Positions 34,900 through 45,597 of a stretch of 64,000 nt of DNA are shown here, piece after piece. Source of the stretch: G036327475 sp036327475 (GTDB taxonomy: Bacteria; Pseudomonadota; Gammaproteobacteria; Enterobacterales; Enterobacteriaceae); contig NZ_CP132913.1 of NCBI RefSeq assembly GCF_036327475.1, positions 682,001 to 746,000 on the forward strand. The letters run 5' to 3'. Below the pieces are notes generated by a model. The model was not told where the DNA came from, searched no databases, and saw only the letters and a program-made list of their open reading frames with translations. Position 1 is the first letter of the stretch. The number at the start of each line of letters is the position of its first letter. The position numbers and the translations under genes were made by a program.

Positions 34900-35246
34900 G
34901 TCAGCGCGGTAAGCAAGGCGCAAAAACATAATACAAACTAGGAGCCGGCTGTTGACATGGCCTGCTACGGTGGTCAACTTCGGCACATTGACGGTAAACA
35001 CCAGCAACCGCATCCTTAATCAGCGACAATCAGCGACGTTAGTAGACCGATCCAGGAGAGTAACAAATTAGCCCGGCTTCCACCTGACTGGTTGACAAAG
35101 TTCGCAGTAATCAGACTAGCGCCGCCAGCGGCAAGCGCTATCAGCATCGTCAACAGTAGGCTGCCGAGTTCCTCTTTCGCCACCACTCACCTCTCCCAAA
35201 ACAGATATGTCAGATTATCCTACGCCACCGTCCAATTAAAGTTCAT
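34900..35246 (-). pseudogene. Remnant of a polar amino-acid ABC permease (second subunit)
   Basis: From the ATG at 35246, MNFNWTVAQDNLTYLFWE and then a hydrophobic LGSLLLTMLIALAAG resemble the N-terminus of GltK-type permeases, before stops. It directly follows the other permease remnant, as gltK follows gltJ. A 10-bp tandem duplication (AATCAGCGAC, 35018-35037) lies inside. The substrate is not determinable. Confidence 0.55.
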
Positions 35247-35253
35247 GGCCGTC

Positions 35254-36100
35254 CTACCGCCCAACGAGCCGAGGCGGCCGTAGCAAGATTATGTCCATCG
35301 CCAGCTATAGCAACAACTACAGCACCGTACAAACGGCGCACCCATCCAGCACGTGGGCATTGTAGCTTTCAATCTGGCTGATGTAATAAGTCAACGCGTC
35401 AAAACCGATGACGAAGACCAGGGAGGAGAGCCTTATCAAGTGAGATATTGCCTAGCCAGGAGCTGTTAAGTGTTGCGCACCCCATGCGGCAACAGGATGT
35501 AATGCAGCATCACCAGAAACCTTGCGTGATCACCGCTTCGCGCTGCCCTGCCGGTAGAGCGTTAAGCCCCGCCTGCAACTCTTCAAGCAGGCAAGCGATG
35601 CTGAACGCCGCCGATTCCCAGATGGCGCAGATAAATTCCGGCGTCAGCCAAGGAAGATTACCGGGCAATGTAGTCCAGCGGTGGTCGTCGGCCAAACAGT
35701 CGCACAATCCGACCGGCAGTGTGCTACAGGCGGCAAATACTAAAAACAGCTATACTAGCAAAGGAGTGTTGCAAAAAGCGAAACCCAGCCCCACCAGCAA
35801 CCGCCCGCTACGTCATCATACACAGCGCCAAGAGCAGCAGCATCACCGTCGCAAAAGCGGTCCACCAACGTCATCAGAAAGGTAGTAGCAAAGCCGGTAC
35901 CGGTCCACGCCAACAGCTGCACGCCGATCTAATCAGAATGCCAAATCATAAAGGCGTCGGCCCAACATCGCTGAGCGGCGACAGCACCCTTTCCAGAAAA
36001 CGTTGGGCGCAAGGTGCTTCGGCCGGAGAAGGCGGGAATGATCGCGGTCTTTTCTTTGACCACTGAGGATGAAGATGATGCTCGTGAAGCAATCTCGTTT
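35254..36100 (-). pseudogene. Remnant of a polar amino-acid ABC permease (GltJ-like)
   Basis: LTPEFICAIWESAAFSIACL and then LNALPAGQREAVITQGF match the conserved EAA loop region of HisMQ/GltJ permeases, where AA..AEI.RG.L.S.P.GQ.EAA is typical. A further piece reads LHYILLPHGVRNT. The gene is broken by stops both upstream and downstream. Confidence 0.62.
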
Positions 36101-36229
36101 CGGCAGGTAGTGAATTAAACGCTCGTTCATCAGAGGCCGCGGACCCGCGCTCCAGCGATTAACGGGGAAGGAGCGCGCACCACATGAAGCAAGCGAGTCG
36201 CCAACTGGCGCTCACGATGTGTCTGAACC

Positions 36230-36780
36230 TGGATGAGGGAGCGCGGGCTCACTCAGCTTGATGAGTTGAATGTAAAATTCATCCTCGTACTACTGCAGGG
36301 CAGAGATCGCGACACTCAAAATACCCAGTTCAATCACTTCGGCCAATAACGTCGCGGCACTCTCGGAGGTGAAAACCAAGCAATAGGCATCGAAATGGTG
36401 GCCGGTCATCCAGGTGTTCAACACGAACTCCAACGCTTGCTGCTGTGTATAATGCGGATAGCGGGTCTTTGGTAGGCCACGTGGGTTAAATCTTTCAATC
36501 GCTCATACATCTCGCCGTCATCGGAAGTGCAATTGCGCAAGAAATAATACAGCTGCCGCGGTTCTGGTATTCGCTGGCAGGTCAACCACAATTGTAAAAG
36601 ATCGCTCCGTCGTTGAGTACCGCCAGTATCTCCAAATATCTACCGCAGCAGGTCCAGAACATGCTCCAGAACATGCAAGCCACCGCCCAATCGAACCTTT
36701 GGTGTCCTGGCACACAGCTTTCCAGCGTGGTGTAGGGACGTCAGATAAAATCAATGTCAACGATGTCATCGTCATAGTGT
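36230..36780 (-). pseudogene. Remnant of a SAM-dependent methyltransferase
   Basis: Near the 5' end a HVLEHVPD-like passage survives in mixed frames (FDWAVAC, then LEHVLDLLRYLEILAVL, then VVDLPA). Downstream come GEMYERLKDLTHVAYQ, HHFDAYCLVFTSESAATLLA, EVIELGILSV and YEDEFYIQL. This pattern is typical of small class I methyltransferases acting on sugars or polyketides. The real substrate is unknown. A 12-bp tandem duplication (TCCAGAACATGC, 36653-36676) lies within. Confidence 0.45.
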
Positions 36781-36855
36781 TTATAATGCGCGTGTTTTTG
36801 TGAGTCCTGTGCTGAAATCTCTAGATCGAGGAGTTATAGGGGTAAGTTCTGTAAA

Positions 36856-37771
36856 ATGACTGTCTTGCGCAACGCGTTCACCGTTGAACAAACAAGACCG
36901 GCGATTGAAGCAATGTCGCGCTTTCAACGTGGTAAAGGATAGCAGCCGGCGTTGACGTAGGTCGGGAAAGGGGTGTTTGCCTGCGACAGAAAGTCATTTC
37001 GCTTGGTCAAAAAGATGGAAGAGCATATCGCTTATCGCCGTAGAAGTTTTCGCAGAGTGCTAAACAGCTTGCCGACTGCGGGATAGCACTTGCGTAAATA
37101 GTTAAACCACTTGGCTCAGGTTGGGCAGCTGAGCGGGGCGCGCAATCATTAGAGACTGGCACCAGAGACCGCTAGGCACGATTGTCCGCGCCTCACCTTG
37201 CCATTAGCGATAACGAGGATGCATAAACGCTGGCGGATCGCCGCGATGGAAGATCAGTCGATGCTTTCTCCAGTAGCCATCTCTTTGGTACAGCTGTGTA
37301 CCGCGATTTCGCTGGCGCCGGCCTGCTAACACCGCATCGGTGATTTTCAGGCTACGACCGGGGAATCCAAACCGAGGCGGACTTTGACCGAGAATCGCTT
37401 TTCGCGGTCTGATAAATCGGCTCAGAATCTTTCAGGAGCGTTACGCCGCCGCTACCGTTGACGGTTTCGACGGGTAGCCGCAGTTGAGATCGGCAGCCAA
37501 GGATCTCAGCGCCGCCGCACGCCAGACATTCTCCGTCAGCCGGCGGGCCTTTCCACAGCCATTACAGCTGCACGGGGTGCCGTCAGGCGTCAGGCTATCT
37601 CGGTGCAATTCAGGGAAAAGTTGGTAGAAGGATTTTTCCGGAGAAGACCTCCACTACCCGCGAATTTGGTGATACAAAAATCGTAATCATTTTCGTAATC
37701 GTTTATTTCGCACAACAGCTCGCGGACCAGCGTGTCAAGCACGCCTTCCATCAGAGCCAACACGACACGCA
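36856..37771 (-). pseudogene. dusC: Broken dusC (tRNA-dihydrouridine16 synthase)
   Basis: [20 protein letters not shown] at 37771 is nearly identical to the DusC start. It is followed by [16 protein letters not shown], where a short repeat of ENDYD breaks the alignment. Later parts appear in shifted frames (IPNLSQVV, AKWLSYLRQ, FTTLKARHCFNR for the tail). The catalytic cysteine region and FMN motifs are not recoverable as one frame. Confidence 0.85.
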
Positions 37772-37849
37772 TAACGCCACCTGATCACTAGCAGTGGCGC
37801 ACTAGTAGGGGAAAATCTTTGCGAAAAGCAACAGATAAACACCAAAATA

Positions 37850-38400
37850 TCGGCCGCCACCAAGCACAGAGCTGCCATGCTTAAAATCCGCCACCGCCCA
37901 GGTACGTTCGCCATGTCTCTTATTCTGTGATGACGACGTCAGTGAACCGTCCTTGTAAGCTGCGATATCGCGCCGAGCCTGAAGATAGCGGAAAACATCA
38001 GACTATGACGTTTTGTCGGCAGCAGCTTCATCATCATCCGGCGGATATTGTGAATAAAGCTCATACTCAGCATGCAATCGACCTCATCCAGCACCAGATT
38101 CCACATGAGAAAGATCGGCCGCGCGCTGCTGAGCCAGCTCTAACATGCGCCTCGGGGTCGCCCACCAGCATTTCCACGCCGCTGCGCAGTTTCATCATCT
38201 CCGAGCTGATGTTGATACCGCCGAACACCACCAGCGAGTACATGTCGATCGGCGAAAATATTATCGAATACATAATGGGTGGCTTGTTGCTGAACCGGCG
38301 TCGGTTCGAGATAGTCCTGCTCCGAGATAGTCCTGCTCCACTAATGCGCACAAAATTTCGCTCGGGGGATAATTGGATGGAAGGCCAAACCTTACCATGG
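37850..38400 (-). pseudogene. rhlE: Broken rhlE (DEAD-box RNA helicase)
   Basis: EPTPVQQQATHYV (Q motif), DMYSLVVFGGINISSEMMKL and RSGVEMLVGDPE (motif Ib region) match Rhl[18 protein letters not shown] and RHSLMFSA (motif III, SAT decayed) are in another frame. Walker A and the DEAD motif are missing or unreadable. About 550 nt remain of about 1,360. Confidence 0.8.
38307..38338. repeat. 16-bp perfect tandem duplication inside rhlE
   Basis: CGAGATAGTCCTGCTC occurs at 38307-38322 and 38323-38338. Nearby, ACGGTAAGGGGG (38415-38426) is followed by a near-identical copy at 38427. Confidence 0.9.
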
Positions 38401-38479
38401 TGAACGGACAAGCAACGGTAAGGGGGACGGTAAGGGGTTATGGCAAAATATTCGGCTTTTGGCACAAGTATCCGGTAAA

Positions 38480-38931
38480 TGACTGTAATATCTTCCCCGC
38501 CACAGCGGGGATTAACACGGCGCGGCGAGCCGGCGCGACTATGAAAAGAGCTGGGTGTGCGAACGCCTCGCGCGCGGGCGCTTGCGCAACGACGTTGCCT
38601 TCATCCATGAAATCGCATGGTCGGCAACGTCACGGGTGAGCCCAATCTCGTGGGTAACAATACCCATGGTACGCCGCTCCACAGCGAGTGCGTGGATTTG
38701 CCCTTTCTGACTGTTAAGGGGCGGCTAGCGCAATGGTCTCTCACCTAAATACCACCGCCGTCCGGTGTTTCCAGCAAATACTGCGCAGCAGTGTGGTTTT
38801 ACCGGATCCGCTCGGGCCGACGGCGGTCAACACCTTGCCGAGATTCACCGCGAAGTCAATACCGTTGAGCACCCTATGGTCATTTGGTCATTGGATCACT
38901 TCACCTAGCCTTTAACTTCAATAATGCTCAT
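38480..38931 (-). pseudogene. tcyN: Broken tcyN/yecC (cystine ABC transporter ATPase)
   Basis: It starts MSIIEVKG at 38931. GPSGSGKTTLLRS-like Walker A sequence survives in a second frame, and MGIVTHEIGLTRDVADHAI (H-loop region) fits YecC better than GlnQ. The middle, with the signature and Walker B, is deleted. It lies immediately beside dcyD, as in the tcyJ-dcyD-tcyLN cluster; the permease gene tcyL is gone. Confidence 0.75.
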
Positions 38932-38944
38932 CGGATCTCCAAAT

Positions 38945-39670
38945 GATGATAATCAAACACAGCGCTGGCACACCGCCGGTGTGTATGAACACGAGCGGCC
39001 AGCTGGAGAAGCAACCACGGTTCAGACCGTCAATAAACCCCATCGCCTTGCCGGTACACACCGGGTCTAGCAGGATACCCTCCGACGCGCCAGTAGAGCA
39101 ATTGCCTCGCGCCCCTCTCGTCGTTGGCTACGCCATACGCCATAGTAGAGGAGGGGTAGTACTCGTCCAAGGGGATAATGTCCGCCACCGGTATCAGTAG
39201 CGACAAGCGTTTACTCGTCTGCGCGATAAGTCCTACAGTTAAGGACTGCTTGCTCTACGCGGCGCGAGACGGTGAGGCCACCATGGCCGTTTCCGGCAAC
39301 ACGGCGCTCAGACCGACCGCTAGCCCTGCATACGTGCCGCCGCTGCCCAAAAGCAGCACTCCACCCCTGATTGAATGATCCCTTGGCACGGCACCGGTGG
39401 GCGATTTCCAACATGCAACCGGCACAGAACGACCCGGCGCGTGTTGAAGCCGCCAACACAACATACAACATACGCCATTAGCGCGCCGTCATGCAACCCC
39501 ATTTGTCCGCCCGCGCTGCCGTCTGCCGCAGGGCACCAACGGCAAGAAATTCCAACTTACCCAGCTTGTTGCCGCCCAGGCCCAAACTGGGTAAGATCAT
39601 CACACTTGATGAAAGATCATGCCGAGAAACTCGGCAGGTGGGAAGATGTTCGAGGCGTCGGCAGGCCAAG
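38945..39670 (-). pseudogene. dcyD: Broken dcyD (D-cysteine desulfhydrase)
   Basis: GLGGNKLGKLEFLAVGALRQ contains the PLP-lysine motif GGNKLRKLEFL. GSGGTYAGLAVGLSAVLPET matches the phosphate-binding glycine loop. Near the end KAMGFIDGL and [11 protein letters not shown] follow the family. Frameshifts and an internal deletion (about 725 nt left of 987) inactivate it. The intact enzyme degrades D-cysteine to pyruvate, H2S and ammonia. Confidence 0.85.
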
Positions 39671-39699
39671 ATTACACGTAGTTCAAGAGCTCCAGTTTA

Positions 39700-40361
39700 G
39701 CGTCGGTTGTCGAAAATACGCAGCAACATCAAGAACAGATTGGAATATTTGCGAAGCTGGTCTTTGTTTTCCGACAACAGTTGCGCGCCCATGTTCTTCA
39801 ATTTCTGGGTGTCATAGGCGGTTAGTCCACACGAATACTAGCACGCCGATATATGTCACCGCCACATCAGCGCGATGCTTTTCAGCCAGATATTCACCGA
39901 CGAGGCTAGTACAATACCGATGAGCGCTATAAACAGCAGGTTACCAAAGCTGATTAGTGGTATAGCCATAAAGCGTCATAGTGCCAAACATGCCGGCGAT
40001 CCGCCACGAAGGTGCTGGCGATGGAGGAAACGGTGTAGACGATGAAATTCTGACGATGAAATGCTGGCAAGCGTCAACCCGCTCAGAGCAGAGTAGAGCA
40101 TAAAAAGCGATGTTGCCACCGCCCAGCTGAGGCGGTTAATTATGCCTGAAATGACAAACACCAGCGCAAATTTGGCAATGATCATACTCAAAAGACTATC
40201 TGGCTTGAATTGCAACAAGCGTGTGGAAGGCATACCAGGCTACGAAGGCAGTTAACAGTAATCCGCGGGTCATCCAAGCCGTAGGCCTGCGCTATAAACG
40301 GCTGCACTGCGCTATTGGCGCGCTCTACGATGAAGCCCTGGAAGTGAGAAAAGCAGTCCAT
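39700..40361 (-). pseudogene. ybhL: Broken ybhL (BAX-inhibitor-1 family membrane protein)
   Basis: MDCFSHFQGFIVERANSAVQ and PFIAQAYG begin the gene at 40361. LALVFVISGIINRLSWAVAT and SLFMLYSALSGLTLASI are intact-looking in the middle. GMFGTMTLYGYTT and AVTYIGVLVFVWTNRL follow in other frames. Several frameshifts are present. The position next to the moa genes is as in E. coli. Confidence 0.86.
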
Positions 40362-40519
40362 GACTATCACCTTTGTGGTAGCGAACGAAATATACCAGGC
40401 CGAACACGGGCTAAACACCTAAACCGTACGACTGATCCACCTCAGCCAAGCACACCATAAAAGTGCGGCCGGATCCCATTCGCCTGCGGCGCACCAAAAC
40501 TCAGCTGATACCATCTATC

Positions 40520-40899
40520 TCACTTGGAATGTGTTCTTCCCTTCAGCGCTCAGCTGGTCGCTGGTGCGCGCATCCAGCCAGCGATTGCCGGCGAGGGGAG
40601 TTTCCCGCTTCCAGAACGACGCTTGTGGGTTTTGAGCAGATCCATCATATATTTCGGCGGCGGTAGACGCCACTCACTCCAACGAACACGATACACTCGC
40701 CGGCGCCACGATTTCCGCCAGCGCTTTCTCGATCATGCTTGGACAATGTTCCAGGGTTTCGGCCCCAAAATTATGTTTGTGCACTTTGCCGGTAAACGTG
40801 ACGACCGCGCCATCGGTATCGCTGACGGACAACCAGGCAGGCATACAGCGCCGCCACGCCGAAATCCGCCAGGCCGACCCCAATCAAGGTAGCGTCCAT
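40520..40899 (-). pseudogene. moaE: Broken moaE (molybdopterin synthase large subunit)
   Basis: MDATLIGVGLADFGVAALYA at 40899 is the N-terminus and is frameshifted into DGAVVTFTGKVHKHNFGAET. LEHCPSMIEKALAEIV follows, then a deletion, then WVGVTSAHSEW in another frame. The intact enzyme inserts dithiolene sulfur into the molybdopterin precursor. Confidence 0.85.
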
Positions 40900-40936
40900 T
40901 CAGATTCCGGCGACCGGTGGGGAAAACACCACTTCA

Positions 40937-41041
40937 TCAATCGTCAGGCAGGCAATAGGCGCAGCTAAAATTACAGATGTCCGTGATTGACAAGTGAAGA
41001 TAGTAAAACCTGTGCTCAAACATATCGATAAATTGTGACAC
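40937..41041 (-). pseudogene. moaA: N-terminal scrap of moaA (GTP 3',8-cyclase)
   Basis: Only about 34 codons remain. From a probable GTG at 41041 (GGAG upstream), the frame reads [20 protein letters not shown] and [14 protein letters not shown], then stops. The radical-SAM triad CNFSCAYC is present, but everything after it, plus moaB, moaC and moaD, is deleted; moaE begins about 40 bp away. Confidence 0.82.
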
Positions 41042-41292
41042 AATAACTCCTCTCCAAATACGGGAGATGTCAGCATTTCGCGTAAAGATTTGGAGTGATA
41101 CTACTATTTTGCTCAAAGGCGCAGAAATGGTATACAACAATATATATGGCGTTAATATTACAATGATTTTCCCATTTCATTTCCTGAAATCTCCCGCTAT
41201 GCGCTTGTTGTGCCGATTCGCTTTTACAGGCAAATCCGCTATTTTATGCCACACTCAGCCTCAGTTACCTGTTTCACACAATCAGGAGAATT

Positions 41293-42204
41293 ATGCGCAA
41301 CCGAACATTGGTCGATTTGGACCAGGTGGTAGCCCTGGGCGGCGGCCACGGCTTAGGTCGGGTCATGTCTGCGCTTTCCTTTCTTGGATCACGATTGACG
41401 GGCATCGTGACAACCACCGATAACGGCGGCTCTTCCGGGCGTATTCGCCAGTCTGAGGGTGGCATTGCCTGGGGCGATACTCGCAACTGCCTCAATCAAC
41501 TTATCGCCGAACCGAGCATCGCCTCGGCGATGTTTGAATACCGCTTTGGAGGCCAGGGTGAGCTGGCGGGCCACAACCTGGGCAATTTAATGTTAAAAGC
41601 GCTGGATAATCTTAGCGTCAGGCCGCTTGAAGCCATCAACCTGATTCGCAACCTGCTGAAGGTTAACGCCAGCCTGATCCCGATGTCGGAACAGCCGGTG
41701 GATTTGCAGGCCACCGTGCTGTCCGGCGATACCGTGTATGGGGAAGTTGCCATTGACAGACTACATGAACTGCCCATACAGCTGAAGCTCACAGCGCCGG
41801 TTCCGGCGACGCGCGAAGCGTTGTTAGCTATCGCCGGCGCGGACCTTATCATTATCGGCCCCGGCAGCTTTCTCACCAGTCTGATGCCGCTACTGCTGGT
41901 GGAAGATTTAACGCAGGCGCTGCGTCGCACCCCCGCGCCGATGATCTACTTGGATAACCTCGGCCGCGAGCTCAGCGTGGCGGCGGCAAATATGACACTG
42001 ACGCAAAAAGTGCGCATGATGGAGCAGGCTATCGGCCGGGAAAAGGTTATCAACGGGGTGATTGTCGGGTCGGAAACAGAGACGGATGGCCTCGCGGAAC
42101 GCATTATCATACAGCGGCTGCTGGCGGCGAACGACGAACCTCATCATCACGATCGCGGGTTACTGCGCCAGGCGCTGGATCTGGTCCTGCAGTCACTTGG
42201 CTAA
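41293..42204 (+). CDS. yvcK: YvcK/CofD-like protein (YbhK)
   Basis: 303 residues, full length for the gluconeogenesis-factor family. The N-terminal nucleotide-sugar/phosphate loop is [30 protein letters not shown] and [10 protein letters not shown] follow, and a later [20 protein letters not shown] is characteristic. In Bacillus YvcK binds UDP-sugars and affects envelope synthesis and carbon use; the enterobacterial role is less clear. AGGAG lies close before the ATG. It stands between the moa scrap and the convergent uvrB. Confidence 0.93.
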   Translation: MRNRTLVDLDQVVALGGGHGLGRVMSALSFLGSRLTGIVTTTDNGGSSGRIRQSEGGIAWGDTRNCLNQLIAEPSIASAMFEYRFGGQGELAGHNLGNLMLKALDNLSVRPLEAINLIRNLLKVNASLIPMSEQPVDLQATVLSGDTVYGEVAIDRLHELPIQLKLTAPVPATREALLAIAGADLIIIGPGSFLTSLMPLLLVEDLTQALRRTPAPMIYLDNLGRELSVAAANMTLTQKVRMMEQAIGREKVINGVIVGSETETDGLAERIIIQRLLAANDEPHHHDRGLLRQALDLVLQSLG

Positions 42205-42273
42205 CCGTTGGAGACAGTGGTCAGTGGCGCCGCCGGCCATGCGAGAAAACCTCCACCGAGGGCAGCGTCGCCA

Positions 42274-44283
42274 TCATGAGACGGCGATGAATTGCTCACG
42301 CAGAGCGCGAACTTGGTCGCGTATGCTGGCTGCCTTTTCAAATTCTAGGTTCTGCGCATGTTGCTGCATACGGGTTTCCAGCTCGCGGATCTTCCGCTCT
42401 AGCGTTTTCGGCGTCAAATCACCACACTTGGTCGCCGCTTCCATCGCCTTGCGTTTTTTATGCTTCGCGTACACCGGAGACTGACCTAGTTCCATGATAT
42501 CGGCGATTTGCCTATTCAGCGCCTGCGGAACAATGCCGTTGGCTAGATTATACGCATGTTGTTTCTCGCGTCGACGCTCAGCCTCCTCGATCGCACGCGC
42601 CATGGATGGCGTGATTTTATCGCCATACAGGATAGCTTTGCCGTTGAGATTACGCGCCGCGCGGCCGATAGTCTGGATGAGCGAACGTTCCGAGCGCAAA
42701 AAGCCCTCTTTGTCGGCGTCCAAAATCGCCACCAGCGACACTTCAGGCATATCCAGACCTTCGCGCAGTAGGTTGATACCGACCAGAACGTCGAATTCGC
42801 CGAGACGCAAATCGCGAATGATCTCCACCCGTTCTACGGTTTCGATGTCTGAATGAAGATAGCGCGCCCGCTCACCGTGTTCTTCGAGATATTCGGTCAA
42901 ATCCTTGGCCATCCGCTTGGTCAGCGTGTTAACCAGCACACGCTCGTTTACCTGTACCCGCCGGCGGATTTCCGACAACAGATCGTCCACCTGAGTAGTG
43001 ACCGGCCGTACCTCAATTTGCGGATCCAATAGACCGGTGGGCCGCACAAGTTGGTCTATTACCTCGTTGCCGCACATTTTCAGCTCATAGGGGCCGGGCG
43101 TGGCGGAAACATAAATGGTCTGCGGCGCCAGTGCGGCAAATTCTTCAAACTTCATCGGCCGGTTATCCAGCGCAGAGGGCAGGCGGAAACCGTATTCCAC
43201 AAGGGTCTCTTTACGCGCCCGATCGCCGCGATACATTCCACCGATTTGCGGAATGGTAACGTGGGACTCGTCCACCACCAGTAGACCGTCAGCGGGCAGG
43301 TAGTTAAACAGCGTTGGCGGCGGCTCACCAGGTTCGCGGCCCGATAGATAGCGAGAGTAGTTCTCGATCCCCGAGCAGTAGCCCAGCTCATTCATCATTT
43401 CCAGATCAAAGGCGGTACGCTGTGACAGGCGCTGTTCTTCCAGCAGCTTGCCGTTGGCTATCAGCATCTGGCGCCGTTCCGTCAGTTCCACTTTAATATT
43501 TTCCATCGCCTGCACCAGACGCTCACGTGGCGTGACGTAATGGGTTTTAGGGTAGATGGTGTAACGGGGTACTTCCTGGTCGACGTGGCCCGTGAGTGGG
43601 GCGAACAGCAACAAACGCTCCACTTTATCGTCAAACAGCTCAACCCGCAGCGCCACTTCGTCGAACTCAGCGGGAAAAATATCGATGACCCCGCCGCGCA
43701 CCCGGAAAGTACCGCGCTGGAAAGGCTGATCTTTACGGGTATATTGCAGCTCGGCAAGCCGGTTAACGATGCTGCGCTGGGAGACAATCATGCCGCGCGT
43801 CAGGTGCAGCATCATTTTCAGATAAGCGTCAGGGTCCCCCAGACCATAGATAGCGGAAACTGAGGCTACTACGATGACATCGCGCCGCTCCAGCAGCGCT
43901 TTGGTGGCGGATAAGCGCATTTGCTCAATACGCTCGTTAACAGACGCATCCTTTTCAATGAAGATATCGGAACTGGGCACATAGGCTTCCGGCTGGTAAT
44001 AGTCATAGTAGGAAACAAAATACTCCACCGCGTTATCGGGGAAAAAAGCCTTCATTTCGCCATACAGCTGCGCCGCCAGCGTTTTATTAGGCGCCAGCAC
44101 CATGGTTGGACGGTTCAGATCGGCTATCACATTCGCCACAGTAAAGGTTTTCCCCGAGCCGGTCACGCCCAACAGGGTCTGATGGGCCAGACCATCTTCC
44201 AACCCTTCCTCCAGGCGACGAATGGCCTCAGGCTGGTCACCTGACGGTTTAAACGATGAAACCAGTTTAAATGCTTGATTCAT
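42274..44283 (-). CDS. uvrB: Excinuclease ABC subunit B
   Basis: 669 residues, complete. Walker A GVTGSGKT sits at 39-46. The damage-probing beta hairpin lies around [15 protein letters not shown]. Helicase motifs include VVDESH and the RxxR finger [10 protein letters not shown]-terminal UVR domain ([20 protein letters not shown]) binds UvrC. It verifies lesions delivered by UvrA in nucleotide excision repair. A LexA-type operator about 80 bp upstream indicates SOS control. Confidence 0.97.
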   Translation of the reverse strand: MNQAFKLVSSFKPSGDQPEAIRRLEEGLEDGLAHQTLLGVTGSGKTFTVANVIADLNRPTMVLAPNKTLAAQLYGEMKAFFPDNAVEYFVSYYDYYQPEAYVPSSDIFIEKDASVNERIEQMRLSATKALLERRDVIVVASVSAIYGLGDPDAYLKMMLHLTRGMIVSQRSIVNRLAELQYTRKDQPFQRGTFRVRGGVIDIFPAEFDEVALRVELFDDKVERLLLFAPLTGHVDQEVPRYTIYPKTHYVTPRERLVQAMENIKVELTERRQMLIANGKLLEEQRLSQRTAFDLEMMNELGYCSGIENYSRYLSGREPGEPPPTLFNYLPADGLLVVDESHVTIPQIGGMYRGDRARKETLVEYGFRLPSALDNRPMKFEEFAALAPQTIYVSATPGPYELKMCGNEVIDQLVRPTGLLDPQIEVRPVTTQVDDLLSEIRRRVQVNERVLVNTLTKRMAKDLTEYLEEHGERARYLHSDIETVERVEIIRDLRLGEFDVLVGINLLREGLDMPEVSLVAILDADKEGFLRSERSLIQTIGRAARNLNGKAILYGDKITPSMARAIEEAERRREKQHAYNLANGIVPQALNRQIADIMELGQSPVYAKHKKRKAMEAATKCGDLTPKTLERKIRELETRMQQHAQNLEFEKAASIRDQVRALREQFIAVS

Positions 44284-44362
44284 CTGCTATGACTTCCTGC
44301 TGGAAAGTAAGTGGCGGGACACTCTATGGATATAGAGACTGCCACGCTATTTTACCAGTCAC

Positions 44363-44382
44363 TACTGGATACAATACCAGTA
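44363..44382. promoter_or_regulatory. LexA (SOS) box upstream of uvrB
   Basis: TACTGGATACAATACCAGTA fits TACTG-N10-CAGTA exactly, with perfect CTG and CAG half sites. It lies 80 bp before the uvrB start codon, as expected for the SOS-regulated uvrB promoter. Confidence 0.85.
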
Positions 44383-45259
44383 ATCTGACATTATCGCAAC
44401 CCGATAGTGCATATGAGGGGAAAAGTGTTGACTTGAGGCGGAAAAGGTGATCAACATACACATGGCCTGTGGCGGCGCGAGGCAGTCCTTATGGTGAGGC
44501 GCGAGCGCCGCCGAGCGCGCTTACAAATTTACTTGATTTTATATAACTAGTTTTAAAACGTAAATAATTACAAGCATGGGTAATACAGGCAAAACGCAAT
44601 CAAGCCGCTCCCGCCCTTGCCCCGGCGCGTTTTCCTAAATCTAATACACACGGCTATCCATAGGAATAGTGGATAACTCCCACCACATCGATTGTGGCTC
44701 GCGTTCCACAAATTGAATAACTTGAAAGACGAGAAAAGGTTTTAGTTATTTTATCTTTATTACGGACTGCGTTATGCCAAAATAACTAGTCCTACGACAA
44801 GCTGACGTCGTCGTGCTGGCGATGGGCGCGGTGCCGCTGCTCTCTGATAGAGCTGCTCTGGCACCTTGTACCACAAAACGTGCTCGGCACCAACAAAGTG
44901 CATTACTCTGGACTTTTTCCGACAAAGCGCTGCGATGAATACTTTTCTCAGCACATCCCTGTCTAACACGCCTCCGAAGTAACTATTGGCCTGAAGTTGC
45001 CACGCTCTCAAGCCTACATTCCGACATCGCCCGCGCCGCGCGGCATTAGTTATGCCCATAGGAGAAGCAGGTTTTCCAAATTGAGAGCAGAGGAGAATCT
45101 TCACGTCACCTTGCTGATCTATCGCAATCATACAGGCAGGTGCCGGAAATAGTGCACGATTTGTTTCCCTTTTCTACGCCATGCGACAGCAGCGCGCCAG
45201 CGAACCCACCGCCGACCACCAGTAACAACTCACCATCGTCCGGTCACTGATACCGAAAC
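44383..45259. other. Gene-poor stretch between uvrB and the bio locus
   Basis: About 880 bp. The part next to uvrB is AT-rich. From about 44,770 to 45,180 a 119-codon minus-strand frame is open, but its sequence is low in recognisable motifs. A nearby GELLLVVGGGFAGALL-like passage on the minus strand hints at an old nucleotide-binding protein. I cannot name a gene. Confidence 0.35.
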
Positions 45260-45486
45260 CTGAGTTATTGATTCCTGATGAGCCTATCAATGACCTGGCT
45301 GACGGCGGTGGCGCAAGCGTTCGGCGACATTTTGCAGCGTATGTAGCACGACTTCGGGCTGACTTTATTGCTGGTGGAGCAGTGATTCCTTTTGCTGGCG
45401 ATCGCTATTTCCCGTTGGAGGGCGGCCGCCATGTAGCCCAGGAACAAGCAGGACAATGTGCTGATTCAAGTTATTTGGCGAGTTGA
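45260..45486 (+). pseudogene. C-terminal remnant of an ABC transporter ATPase (LivF/UrtE-like)
   Basis: Combining two frames gives LLIPDEPINDLAD (Walker B LLILDEP) and HDFGLTLLLVEQ (the TLLLVEQ H-loop region of LivF-type ATPases), then AIAISR and LEGGRHVAQ. Only about 75 codons survive, with stops in both frames. The original transporter cannot be identified. Confidence 0.5.
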
Positions 45487-45597
45487 CCAGGCCTCAAGGC
45501 ACGCTTTACTATCTCAACTACTGTTTCCAGCAGACCTTAGCCGACAGCCATGACGATGATGAGCGGGGCCAAATGCCACCGACCGCCTCCGATAAAG

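Noticed and set aside
40937..41140. 67-codon minus-strand frame as a new small protein
   Set aside because: The C-terminal half is the moaA N-terminus; the upstream part is its former leader.
44772..45131. 119-codon minus-strand open frame between uvrB and bioD
   Set aside because: No recognisable family, no convincing ribosome site, in a decayed stretch; not supported as a gene.
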